Both the position numbers and the translations under genes were made by a program. Shown piece after piece: positions 1 through 7,036 of a stretch of DNA of 64,000 nt. The notes beneath the pieces are model-generated. The model made no database searches and was not told the DNA's origin. It saw only the letters and a program-made list of their open reading frames with translations. Within the stretch, counting starts at the first letter, position 1, and the number at the start of each line of letters is the position of its first letter. Source of the DNA: Streptomyces sp. WM4235 (GTDB taxonomy: Bacteria; Actinomycetota; Actinomycetes; Streptomycetales; Streptomycetaceae). The stretch spans positions 124,001 to 188,000 of the forward strand of contig NZ_LGDE01000112.1 in assembly GCF_001279725.1 (NCBI RefSeq), given 5' to 3'.

Positions 1-2
1 AG

Positions 3-578
3 GAGATGCAGACCATGGACCACGCGGCGATGGTCGCCCGGTCCCGAGGTCTCCAGGACGCGTTCACGGCCGTGGCCCGGATCCCCAAGCCCGTCGTCGC
101 GGCCGTCACCGGCTACGCCCTGGGCGGCGGTTGCGAACTCGCGCTCTGCGCCGACTACCGGATCGCCGCCGACAACGCGAAGCTCGGGCAGCCCGAGATC
201 CTGCTGGGTCTGATCCCGGGCGCGGGCGGCACCCAGCGGCTGTCCCGCCTGATCGGCCCGTCCAAGGCCAAGGACCTCATCTTCACCGGCCGGATGGTCA
301 AGGCCGAGGAGGCGCTCGCCCTCGGTCTGGTCGACCGGATCGTGCCGGCCGCCGAGGTGTACGAGCAGGCGCACGCCTGGGCCGCGAAGCTGGCGCAGGG
401 CCCCGCGCTCGCCCTGCGGGCCGCCAAGGAGTGTGTCGACGCCGGCCTGGAGGCGGACATCGACACCGGTCTGACCATCGAACGCAACTGGTTCGCGGGC
501 CTGTTCGCCACCGAGGACCGCGAGCGCGGCATGCGCAGCTTCGTGGAGGAGGGCCCCGGCAAGGCCAAGTTCCTCTAG
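3..578 (+). CDS. Enoyl-CoA hydratase/isomerase, 5'-truncated by window edge
   Basis: Crotonase-superfamily enzyme acting on enoyl-CoA thioesters in the cytosol, probably in beta-oxidation or amino-acid catabolism. About 191 codons are visible of a family that is usually near 255 residues. The oxyanion-hole segment (ALGGGCELALCADYRIA) and the active-site segment GQPEILLGLIPGAGGTQRL with its catalytic Glu are present. Where classical crotonase has its second Glu this protein has Asp (AKDLIFTG), so the exact reaction is uncertain. The reading frame is open to the left edge: the first ATG at 6 is preceded by an in-frame GAG codon, so the AGGAG-ATG look is coincidental and the true start lies outside the window. 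Confidence 0.9.
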   Translation, partial: EMQTMDHAAMVARSRGLQDAFTAVARIPKPVVAAVTGYALGGGCELALCADYRIAADNAKLGQPEILLGLIPGAGGTQRLSRLIGPSKAKDLIFTGRMVKAEEALALGLVDRIVPAAEVYEQAHAWAAKLAQGPALALRAAKECVDAGLEADIDTGLTIERNWFAGLFATEDRERGMRSFVEEGPGKAKFL

Positions 579-605
579 CCGGGACGGCCCGGCCGCGGGG
601 GAAGT

Positions 606-639
606 CCACAGGGGAGTCCCCGGGGAGTCCTCCCTGTGG
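606..639. terminator. Hairpin after the enoyl-CoA hydratase gene
   Basis: An 8-bp perfect stem (CCACAGGG, 606-613, with CCCTGTGG, 632-639) lies 27 bases after the stop codon and encloses a GC-rich loop. The position suits a transcription terminator. There is no T-run, which is common for Streptomyces. Confidence 0.5.
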
Positions 640-653
640 GTGCATTAGCCAGG

Positions 654-672
654 CCTTAAGCCAGGCTTAAGG
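654..672. promoter_or_regulatory. 19-bp perfect palindrome, operator-like
   Basis: CCTTAAGCCAGGCTTAAGG is a perfect inverted repeat around a single central A, in the 277-bp gap between the enoyl-CoA hydratase and the ATP-binding protein gene. The left flank repeats part of the sequence (CCAGGCCTTAAG then CCAGGCTTAAG). The symmetry and AT-containing arms suit a dimeric regulator site better than a terminator. Which regulator binds is unknown. Confidence 0.45.
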
Positions 673-771
673 GGACCTCATGGCCCACCGAGGGTGATCG
701 GCTCCGCGCGTTGTGTCATCGCAGGTCACCTCGGCGTCGCGGCCTCTGTTTTGCCTGTTGCATATGCCGGG

Positions 772-808
772 ACACCCCTTCGGAATCAACCATTCCGGGG
801 GGTGTTTT
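772..808 (+). terminator. Hairpin followed by T-run in the leader of the ATP-binding protein gene
   Basis: Stem ACACCCC/GGGGTGT (772-778 with 799-805) is continued by CGGAAT/ATTCCG (781-786 with 792-797) and followed by TTTT from 805. This is the most classical intrinsic-terminator shape in the window. It sits only 48 bp upstream of the next start codon at 856. It could terminate the upstream unit or act as an attenuator for the downstream gene. Confidence 0.5.
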
Positions 809-855
809 CCCGCGGAACGACCCGCGGTGGCGGTCGTGCCGTCCATGATGGGTTC

Positions 856-1359
856 ATGGCGGGCCTGGAGGGTGTGGAACAGCCGCGGCAGCGCAGCAGC
901 GCTTCCGCCGTACGGCTCACGGCGTCTCTTGAGGATGAACACGGCCTCAAGGCATCGGAGTCGTACGAGAATCCGGCGGAGGCGGAGGTGACGCTGCCGT
1001 CCATGCCGGAGTCCGCGAGAACCGCTCGCCGGCTCACCCAGTCGGTGGTGATCCGCCACTGGGGCCTCTCGCCGCAGATCGCCGAACACGCGGTCCTGCT
1101 GGTGTCCGAACTCGTCGGCAACGCCGTGCGCCACACCGGGGCCCGCTCCTTCGGCTTACGGATGCTGCGTCGCCGCGGGTGGATCCGGATCGAGGTGCGT
1201 GACCCCTCGCGCGGGTTGCCCTGTCTGATGCCGGTCCACGAGATGGACACCACGGGGCGCGGGCTCTTCCTCGTCGACAAACTGTCCGACCGCTGGGGCG
1301 CCGATCTGCTGCCGCGCGGCAAGATCACCTGGTTCGAGATGCGGGTGGCCGACCGCTAG
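856..1359 (+). CDS. ATP-binding protein, RsbW/SpoIIAB-like histidine-kinase fold (TTA codon)
   Basis: A 167-residue cytosolic protein with a GHKL ATPase fold. The N-box is ELVGNAVRHT (about residues 85-94) and the glycine-rich lid is DTTGRGLFLVDKLSDRWG (about 133-150). Families of this kind in Streptomyces are anti-sigma or anti-anti-sigma kinases acting in stress or developmental control; the partner is not visible here. The open frame extends upstream to 694, but ATG 856 is chosen because the earlier residues do not resemble the family and contain the leader hairpin. Leu101 is encoded by TTA (1156-1158), the only in-frame TTA I found in any accepted gene of the window, which suggests dependence on the bldA leucyl-tRNA. 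A terminator follows. Confidence 0.85.
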   Translation: MAGLEGVEQPRQRSSASAVRLTASLEDEHGLKASESYENPAEAEVTLPSMPESARTARRLTQSVVIRHWGLSPQIAEHAVLLVSELVGNAVRHTGARSFGLRMLRRRGWIRIEVRDPSRGLPCLMPVHEMDTTGRGLFLVDKLSDRWGADLLPRGKITWFEMRVADR

Positions 1360-1394
1360 GACCCGCCCTCCCTGCACTTCGGCCCGGAACGCCA

Positions 1395-1434
1395 GAAACC
1401 CCCTGTCGCCGTGATCGGGCGCTGCGGGGGTTTC
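1395..1434. terminator. Hairpin after the ATP-binding protein gene
   Basis: Perfect 9-bp inverted repeat GAAACCCCC (1395-1403) and GGGGGTTTC (1426-1434), 35 bases after the stop codon. On the + strand the second arm ends in TTTC. Probable terminator. Confidence 0.6.
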
Positions 1435-1441
1435 ATGGGTG

Positions 1442-1474
1442 CGCCGAGGATCGAAGGGGGTGTGATCCTCGGCG
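1442..1474. terminator. Second hairpin, 11-bp perfect stem
   Basis: CGCCGAGGATC (1442-1452) pairs exactly with GATCCTCGGCG (1464-1474) around an 11-base loop. It lies 7 bp beyond the first hairpin, so the two form a tandem terminator or a structured boundary between the ATP-binding protein gene and the deacetylase gene. Confidence 0.5.
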
Positions 1475-1581
1475 GGACTTCGCTCGGGTCAAAGGGAAGT
1501 CGTGGTTCCGACTATGGCAGACGAGCGCCCGAATGCCAAAAGTCCCAACACGGACATAAGTGTGCATATCCTAAGAGTTTC

Positions 1582-1598
1582 CACCTAAATCTTAGGTG
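1582..1598. promoter_or_regulatory. Inverted repeat CACCTAA-N3-TTAGGTG upstream of the deacetylase
   Basis: A perfect 7-bp dyad with a 3-base spacer, about 160 bp before the deacetylase start. It overlaps a second imperfect dyad AGGTGAG...CTCACCT ending near 1615. The 1475-1757 gap is the least GC-rich non-coding stretch in this part and otherwise holds no gene I can support. The dyad resembles a regulator site. It is not a good match to the iron box found at 47896. Confidence 0.4.
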
Positions 1599-1757
1599 AG
1601 GTGGGCCACTCACCTCGTAATCAATGAATAAGTATCGACCGCTCTGAGTGAATCGTTGATCACGTAGCGGACGGAACCTCGGATGGCGTCCTGATGGCCG
1701 GCGTCTCGAATTGGGTCAATCATTACCATCTCGGTCATCCACCCCTTAAATGGGCAA

Positions 1758-2555
1758 GTGCTCTGCTATCCGGACCGCCGATCCGCCCTTCGCGCCGGTG
1801 TGGCGGGCGCCGTCGGCGCCCTCGCCACCGCCTGCGGGACCGCGCCCCCGACCCGCGCGACCGCCCCCGACAAGGCCGCCGCCCCCTCCGCCACCGTGCC
1901 CGCCAAGGCCCCCGCCGCCGCGGCCGCACCGGCACCCCGCCGGTTCGCCGGCCTGCCCGTCGAGATCGCCCACGGCCCCCGCGACCGGCCCCGGGTCGCC
2001 CTCACCTTCCACGGCAACGGGGACCCGGCCGTCGCCCGGGCCGTGCTCGCCGAGGCCGAGAAGGGCGGGGCGCGCGTCACCGTACTGGCGATCGGCACCT
2101 GGCTCGACGACCACCCGGACATGGCCCGCCGGATCCTCGACGGCGGCCACGAACTCGGCAACCACACCCAACGCCACCTCGCGATCAACGACATGTCCGA
2201 GGCCGACGCCCTCGCCGAGATCACCGGCTGCGCGCAGCGCCTCAAACGCCTCACCGGCTCGATCGGCACCTGGTTCCGCCCCTCGCAGACCCAGTACGCG
2301 AGCCCGCTCGTCCGAACCCTCGCCGGGCGGGCGGGCTACCCGCACGTCCTGTCGTACGACGTGGACTCCCTCGACTTCACCTCGCCCGGCGCCGCGGCCG
2401 TCATCCGCAACGTCACCGGGACGATCCACGGCGGATCGGTGGTGAGCCTGCACTTCGGCTACGCGGACACGGTCGACGCGATGCCGCCCCTCCTCGAAGA
2501 ACTCGCGCGCCGCAAGCTGCGCGCGGTGACCACCACGGAGCTGCTGACCCCATGA
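1758..2555 (+). CDS. Exported polysaccharide deacetylase (NodB-fold) lipoprotein
   Basis: A 265-residue protein predicted to remove acyl groups from a cell-wall or capsular polysaccharide. The N-terminus has a twin-Arg (DRRSALRAG), a hydrophobic stretch and a plausible lipobox ending LATAC. It is followed by an Ala/Pro-rich linker (about residues 28-65) and a catalytic domain. NodB motifs are recognisable: HTQRH (metal His pair), FRPSQTQY, DVDSLDF and a late SLHFG. The usual TFDD motif reads TFHGNGD, so the classical first Asp is replaced; this occurs in an actinobacterial subfamily, but activity should not be assumed. The GTG start at 1758 has only a weak Shine-Dalgarno. The stop overlaps the next start (ATGA), so it is translationally coupled to the beta-propeller gene. 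Confidence 0.85.
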   Translation: MLCYPDRRSALRAGVAGAVGALATACGTAPPTRATAPDKAAAPSATVPAKAPAAAAAPAPRRFAGLPVEIAHGPRDRPRVALTFHGNGDPAVARAVLAEAEKGGARVTVLAIGTWLDDHPDMARRILDGGHELGNHTQRHLAINDMSEADALAEITGCAQRLKRLTGSIGTWFRPSQTQYASPLVRTLAGRAGYPHVLSYDVDSLDFTSPGAAAVIRNVTGTIHGGSVVSLHFGYADTVDAMPPLLEELARRKLRAVTTTELLTP

Positions 2556-3739
2556 CCACGAACCGCCTTCCCCGGAAGGCCACCGCGCTGCTCGCCGGAC
2601 TGGTTCTCGCTGCCCTGGCCGGCTGCGGTTCCGGCGGAGGGGGCGCGACCGAGGCGCTCGGCTCCAAGGGACCCGCCCGGCCGGTCAAGGCCGTGCCGGC
2701 GGCGCCGCCCGGACTGCCCGGCATGCCACCGCTGCTCGACCCGAAGGACGTGTACGCGGCGGACCGCCCGAACCGGCTCTCCCCGGTGGTCAAGGACTTC
2801 CCGTCCCGGGTCTACGTACCGAACACCAACTCCAACACGGTGTCCGTCATCGACCCGGCGACGTACAAGGTCATCGACACCATCCCCGTCGGCGCCCAGC
2901 CCCAACACGTGGTGCCCTCCTGGGACATGAAGACCCTGTGGGTCAACAACAACCGCGGCCACACGCTCACCCCCATCAACCCGGCCACCGGCGAGGCCGG
3001 CGACCCCGTCGAGGTGCACGACCCGTACAACCTCTACTTCACGCCCAACGGGAAGTACGCGATCGTGATGGCGTCGATGGACCGCGAACTGGTCTTCCGC
3101 GACCCGCACACCATGAACCGGGTGAAGACGGTGCCCGTGACCTGCTTCGGCGTCAACCACGCGGACTTCTCGGCCGACGGCCGCTACTTCATCGTGAGCT
3201 GCGAGTTCTCCGGCGAACTCCTCAAGGTGGACACCGAGAAGATGGAGGTCGTCGGCCAGCAGAAGCTGCCGTTCGAGGGCGCGATGCCGCAGGACGTGAA
3301 GATCTCCCCGGACGGCAAGACCTTCTACGTCGCGGACATGATGGCGCACGGCATGTGGGTGCTCAGCGGGGACAAGTTCGACGTCCCCAAGCTGCTGCCC
3401 ACCGGAAAGGGGTGCCACGGCCTGTACGTCAGCCGGGACTCCAAGGAGATGTACATCTCCAACCGCGGCGAGGGCACCATCTCCGTCTTCGACTTCCCGC
3501 AGAACAAGCTGACGAAGAAGTGGGAACTGCCGGACGGCGGCAGCCCCGACATGGGCGGGGTCTCCGCCGACGGCAAGGTGCTGTGGCTGTCGGGCCGCTA
3601 CAACTCCGAGGTCTACGCCCTCGACACCACCAGCGGCAAGGAACTGGCCCGGATCCCGGTCGGCGGCGGACCGCACGGCCTCGCCGTCTACCCCCAGCCC
3701 GGCCGCTACTCGCTCGGCCACACCGGGATCTTCCGCTAG
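2552..3739 (+). CDS. YVTN/YncE-type beta-propeller lipoprotein
   Basis: A 395-residue secreted protein. The signal peptide ends in a good lipobox (LAALAGC, Cys near residue 25), so it should be anchored outside the membrane. From about residue 88 onward it is made of repeated beta-propeller blades: RVYVPNTNSNTVSVID, TLWVNNNRG, DVKISPDGKTFYVAD, EMYISNRGEGTISVFD and LWLSGRYNSEVYALD. Such proteins are usually binding or scaffolding modules with unknown ligands. The start overlaps the deacetylase stop (ATGA at 2552), so the two are made together and probably act on the same surface material. A 13-bp terminator stem follows. Confidence 0.85.
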   Translation: MTTNRLPRKATALLAGLVLAALAGCGSGGGGATEALGSKGPARPVKAVPAAPPGLPGMPPLLDPKDVYAADRPNRLSPVVKDFPSRVYVPNTNSNTVSVIDPATYKVIDTIPVGAQPQHVVPSWDMKTLWVNNNRGHTLTPINPATGEAGDPVEVHDPYNLYFTPNGKYAIVMASMDRELVFRDPHTMNRVKTVPVTCFGVNHADFSADGRYFIVSCEFSGELLKVDTEKMEVVGQQKLPFEGAMPQDVKISPDGKTFYVADMMAHGMWVLSGDKFDVPKLLPTGKGCHGLYVSRDSKEMYISNRGEGTISVFDFPQNKLTKKWELPDGGSPDMGGVSADGKVLWLSGRYNSEVYALDTTSGKELARIPVGGGPHGLAVYPQPGRYSLGHTGIFR

Positions 3740-3770
3740 GCCGTCCCTTTCGGACCCGGTCGCGACGACG

Positions 3771-3803
3771 GCGGCCCGGGAGCTCGCACAGCTCCCGGGC
3801 CGC
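3771..3803. terminator. Bidirectional terminator, 13-bp perfect stem
   Basis: GCGGCCCGGGAGC (3771-3783), loop TCGCACA, GCTCCCGGGCCGC (3791-3803). It lies between the convergent beta-propeller and P450 genes. Confidence 0.85.
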
Positions 3804-3838
3804 CCCCGTCCACCGGTCGGGCAGGGCCCCACCGGGGC

Positions 3839-5083
3839 CTACCAGGCGACGGGAAGCCGCTCCGGCAGGCGCTTGATGAAGCCCGTGCGCCAGACGAGGT
3901 TCTCGGCCGGGACCGCGAGGCGCAGTTCGGGCAACCGCTCGACCAGCACCTCCAACGCGATCTCGGCGTGGGCCCGACCCAGGGCGGAGGCCGGGCAGAA
4001 GTGCCGGCCGGCGCCGAACGCAAGGTGGGGCCGGGGGCTCTCGCGTTCGAGGTCCAACACGTCCGGGTTCTCGAAGGCCAGCGGGTCGAAGTTGGCCCCC
4101 TCCAACAGGACCAGGACCAGCTCGCCCTTCTTGACCAGCACGTCACCGACCCGCACGTCCTCCAGGGCGATCCGCGGCAGGCCGTCGCCCACGGAGAGGT
4201 TCCAGCGCAGGAGTTCGTCCACCGCCTTGCCCATCCGCTCCGGATGCGCGCGCAGGTACCCGATCAGCTCCGGCTTCTGGAGCAGCGCGAGGACCGCGAG
4301 CACCAGGAACGCGGACGTGGACACCGCGCCCGCCCCGAAGAGCGAGACGGCGACCGTCGCGAACATGTCGTCGGTCAGGTGCGCCGACTCGGGGTCGGCC
4401 TCCTTCAACCCGGCGAACCTGCCGAGGAGCCCCGTACGCTCCTCGGCGGGCAGGGCGAGCTGCGCCTCCAGGCACTCGACGAAGTAGCCGACGTCCTTGT
4501 ACCAGTTGAGCGCCGAGTCCGCGAAGGGCTCCCGCGCCGTCATGAACGCCACGTCGAGGCCCGACATCAGCCGGCGCCAGTCGTCGAAGGGCACTCCCAG
4601 CACCCGGCAGTGCAGTGCGGCCGAGAACGGGTCCGCGAAACCGGCCCGGAGGTCGGCGGGGGCGCCCTCGGCCACCATCCGGTCGACGAGTTCCCCGGCC
4701 GTGGCGCGCAGCCGGTCCCGGAGCCCCTCCTGGCGCGGGTTGAGCGCCTTCATCACCGCGTCGCGCAGCCCGGCGCCGTTGATGTTGCCCATGTTGTTCA
4801 CGACCTCGGGCGGGATCGTCAGCGCGTACTGGCGGGGGACGCCGGCGTTCGCCGTGTCCTTGAGGCTGAAGCGCTCGTCCTCCAGCACCTGCCTGGCCGG
4901 CGCGTAGCCGCTCACCAGCCAGGCAGGGTCCCCGGTGAGGGTGCGGACCCTGGCGACCGGCGCCTTCTCACGCAGCCAGGCGCACTCCGGCGGGAGCACG
5001 TCACCGCGTCGTGAGAGCGGGAAGTCGAGGGGGGCGTCCCCTGCGCCCCCGGTCTCCCGACCCTCAAGCTGCTCGACGGTCAT
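3839..5083 (-). CDS. Cytochrome P450, CYP121-like, cyclodipeptide-tailoring
   Basis: A 414-residue soluble P450 expected to oxidise the cyclodipeptide made by the adjacent synthase. By recall it is strikingly similar to Mycobacterium tuberculosis CYP121 over the C-terminal half: GELVLVLLEGANFDP, LAFGAGRHFCPASALGR and LVWRTGF near the end. The heme-ligand loop is FGAGRHFCPAS; the residue after Cys-Pro is Ala where most P450s have Gly. The I-helix segment FGAGAVSTSAF lacks the usual acid-Thr pair, a feature CYP121 shares. The start at 5083 (ATG, MTVEQLEG) is chosen over an upstream in-frame extension that overlaps the synthase. The gene overlaps the synthase end by 20 bp. Substrate and reaction (ring coupling or nucleobase adduct) cannot be told from sequence. 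Confidence 0.88.
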   Translation of the reverse strand: MTVEQLEGRETGGAGDAPLDFPLSRRGDVLPPECAWLREKAPVARVRTLTGDPAWLVSGYAPARQVLEDERFSLKDTANAGVPRQYALTIPPEVVNNMGNINGAGLRDAVMKALNPRQEGLRDRLRATAGELVDRMVAEGAPADLRAGFADPFSAALHCRVLGVPFDDWRRLMSGLDVAFMTAREPFADSALNWYKDVGYFVECLEAQLALPAEERTGLLGRFAGLKEADPESAHLTDDMFATVAVSLFGAGAVSTSAFLVLAVLALLQKPELIGYLRAHPERMGKAVDELLRWNLSVGDGLPRIALEDVRVGDVLVKKGELVLVLLEGANFDPLAFENPDVLDLERESPRPHLAFGAGRHFCPASALGRAHAEIALEVLVERLPELRLAVPAENLVWRTGFIKRLPERLPVAW

Positions 5084-5849
5084 CGACGGTCCCTCCGGTC
5101 GGTACGTGGTTCGAGGTGGTGTCCGGCGTCTCGGCCGGTGCGTGGACCGAGGCCGCCGCGGCCTCGGGGCGCACGACGGCGTACGCCTGGTTGCGGGTGG
5201 CGCGCAGGCCCCCGCCCCGTGCGAAGAGGACATCGGTCAGGGGCATCTTGACGTGGTAGGCCGCCACCGAGGACGGGACGTCGAGAATGCTCGGGGTGTC
5301 CACGAAGAACGGCAGTTCGGCCGCCATGTAGTCGAAACAGACCCGCAACTGTGCGTCGGTGATCGATTCACCTTCCGGCAACTTCGATCCGACAAAGTGA
5401 AGGGCCATTTCCTCGCAGCCCTTACGGAATTCGTCGTCAGTCTCCAGGAAATGGAGCACGCGTCGGTGCAAGAGTTGGTAGACGGGGTTCGATTGGAACT
5501 CCGAAAGTGCCCGCACGCGAATCTCGGCGAGTGGAGGTCCTGATTCCTCCACGCCTTTGAGTATGCGTCGTCGGACCGCCTTGATCTCCTTCGCCGCCCG
5601 CTTCCCCGCGTGTTCGGGGGAGTATCCGAAGGCGGCGAACATCCGGTCGACGTGGAGGTCCGCGTAGACGAAGTCGACTTGGGCGAAGCGGGTCGTGGCC
5701 CATCGGGCGAGGTTGCCGATGCGCTCGGAGCTGAAGTAGCTGTTTCCGGGACTCACTCCGATGAGCACATGGTCGCCGTCTTCCCAGATATGGCGGCAGG
5801 TGCGGGTGAAGGGCAGAACTTCGAATGATGCGTCAGCTGTGATCGTCAC
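5064..5849 (-). CDS. Cyclodipeptide synthase (CDPS), NYH type
   Basis: A 261-residue enzyme that takes two aminoacyl-tRNAs and releases a 2,5-diketopiperazine. Key family features are in place: the nucleophile segment GVSPGNSYFS (Ser33, Asn36 three residues later), the Tyr-x3-Glu pair in DYMAAELPFF (about 173/177), and the Tyr-His pair in AAYHVKMP (about 197/198). Asn plus Tyr-His assigns it to the NYH branch. It is followed by a CYP121-like P450, the same pairing as the mycobacterial cyclo-Tyr-Tyr synthase locus, but the two pocket specificities are not readable with confidence. GC content looks lower than its neighbours. A 13-nt tandem repeat lies about 105 bp upstream. Confidence 0.9.
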   Translation of the reverse strand: MTITADASFEVLPFTRTCRHIWEDGDHVLIGVSPGNSYFSSERIGNLARWATTRFAQVDFVYADLHVDRMFAAFGYSPEHAGKRAAKEIKAVRRRILKGVEESGPPLAEIRVRALSEFQSNPVYQLLHRRVLHFLETDDEFRKGCEEMALHFVGSKLPEGESITDAQLRVCFDYMAAELPFFVDTPSILDVPSSVAAYHVKMPLTDVLFARGGGLRATRNQAYAVVRPEAAAASVHAPAETPDTTSNHVPTGGTVDDRRAA

Positions 5850-5953
5850 CTGTGTGATCGCCCTTGTTGCCGCTTGTCCCTGGGAGCCCTGCGCTCCTGG
5901 TGTGGCGGCAATGTCGGTACGTTATGCCGCGATGCCGGAGCGTGACAAGTGCA

Positions 5954-5979
5954 GGCCGGAATTATTGGCCGGAATTATT
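5954..5979. repeat. 13-nt perfect tandem repeat upstream of the CDPS gene
   Basis: GGCCGGAATTATT occurs twice head to tail (5954-5966, 5967-5979), in the otherwise unannotated 253-bp gap between the divergent CDPS and EF-hand genes. A direct repeat of an AT-rich core is a plausible activator or repressor site for the CDPS-P450 operon. Confidence 0.5.
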
Positions 5980-6102
5980 GCCTCCGCCTTACCGGACGGT
6001 AATTGGCTTTCTTTCTGCCGGCCGAACGGGACCCGGGGGCGAGCCCCGCCCGGGCGGGCGCTACCCTGAGCCGTCAACAAGCACCAAGAAGGGGTGGACC
6101 CA

Positions 6103-6315
6103 GTGGCGGACATCGAGAGCGCGCGGGCGACGTTCCGTAAGTTCGACGCGGACGGCGACGGCTTCGTCACGGCCGACGAGTACAGCGCGGCCATGAAGGC
6201 CATGGGCGACGCGTTCGTCACCGGCGCGGTCGCGGACGCCGTGGTCGCGTCCAAGGACAGCAACGGCGACGGCCTGCTGAGCTTCGACGAGTTCTGGGTC
6301 GCCCTGAACAAGTAG
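6103..6315 (+). CDS. Small EF-hand calcium-binding protein (CabB-like)
   Basis: A 70-residue acidic cytosolic protein with two canonical EF-hand loops: DADGDGFVTADEY (about residues 16-28) and DSNGDGLLSFDEF (about 52-64). Each has acidic ligands at positions 1, 3 and 5 and a final Glu at position 12. It probably acts as a calcium buffer or sensor; paralogues in Streptomyces have been linked to aerial growth. The GTG at 6103 is chosen over GTG 6094 because AAGAAGGGG (6086-6094) then sits at a normal ribosome-binding distance. A TACCCT -10-like hexamer is at 6062. A terminator follows. Confidence 0.88.
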   Translation: MADIESARATFRKFDADGDGFVTADEYSAAMKAMGDAFVTGAVADAVVASKDSNGDGLLSFDEFWVALNK

Positions 6316-6327
6316 TCCCCGTCCCGG

Positions 6328-6360
6328 CCGCCTCCGACCCCCTGCCGGGACCGGAGGCGG
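6328..6360. terminator. Bidirectional terminator between EF-hand gene and padR
   Basis: Perfect 9-bp stem CCGCCTCCG (6328-6336) with CGGAGGCGG (6352-6360), between two convergent genes and abutting the padR stop codon. Confidence 0.75.
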
Positions 6361-6945
6361 TCAGGCCGTGCCCCCGGGTCCCTCGGGCGCCCCCGGGCCG
6401 TCCTGCGCGGGAGCCATGTCCTCGACCTCGGTCAGGGCCTCCTCCAGCCAGCGCAGCCAGAACGTCTCCAGGCCGATCCCGCCGCGCAGCACCAGCCGGC
6501 GCAACCGGTCCTCGTCGGAGTCCCGTCCCGGCGGGAAGTCCCGTGCCTCGATGGCCTCGTACTCCGCCAACTGCCCCCGGTGCAGCTCCACGTGACGGCG
6601 CAGTTCCGCCCCGAGCCCCCGAGCCCCCACCACGCCCGCCGCCCGCACCCGCAGCAGCAGGGGGTCCCGGATGGCCTTCGGGTCCTGGCTCTCGCCGACC
6701 CACCGGGCCAGTTCCGCACTGCCGGCGGACAACACCTCGTACTCCTTGCGCTGCCCGCGCACCGGCACCTCGCCGGGCAACGCCCTGATCAACCCGGCCT
6801 CCTCCAGCCGGCCCAGCTCCCGGTAGATCTGCTGGTGCGTCGCCGACCAGAAGTACCCGATCGACCTGTCGAACCGCCGGGTCAGCTCCAGCCCCGACGA
6901 AGGCTTCTCCAGCAGGGCGGTGAGGATGGCGTGCGGCAGCGACAT
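6361..6945 (-). CDS. PadR-family transcriptional regulator
   Basis: A 194-residue DNA-binding protein. The N-terminal winged helix-turn-helix (about residues 1-80) shows the PadR hallmarks: MSLPHAILTALLEKPSSGLELTRRF, then QIYRELGRLEEAGLI, then the wing QRKEYEVLSAGSAEL. The C-terminal half is the helical dimerisation domain of the Vir type (residues 90-180). It probably represses a nearby or distant efflux or detoxification gene. It is encoded downstream of cbiO on the same strand but separated by about 90 bp, so co-transcription with the cobalt transporter is uncertain. Confidence 0.88.
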   Translation of the reverse strand: MSLPHAILTALLEKPSSGLELTRRFDRSIGYFWSATHQQIYRELGRLEEAGLIRALPGEVPVRGQRKEYEVLSAGSAELARWVGESQDPKAIRDPLLLRVRAAGVVGARGLGAELRRHVELHRGQLAEYEAIEARDFPPGRDSDEDRLRRLVLRGGIGLETFWLRWLEEALTEVEDMAPAQDGPGAPEGPGGTA

Positions 6946-7036
6946 GCGGCCATCCTAGGTTCGGGGTCGATCCCGGCGGCGCGATCCCGTCCCCGACGTC
7001 GCTCGCCGCACGGGCGGGGTCGGGGCGCCCGCGCCG

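Noticed and set aside
6..8. ATG preceded by AGGAG at the left edge as a true start
   Set aside because: The frame is open upstream, and the protein would lack the N-terminal quarter of the crotonase fold, so the gene continues outside the window.
1582..1598. Second iron box upstream of the deacetylase
   Set aside because: The dyad CACCTAA-N3-TTAGGTG shares only the TTAGG element with the iron-box consensus and lacks the central GCTAACC part.
1411..1599. 62-residue open frame between the two hairpins and the deacetylase
   Set aside because: It runs through hairpin arms, has no family resemblance and no ribosome site.
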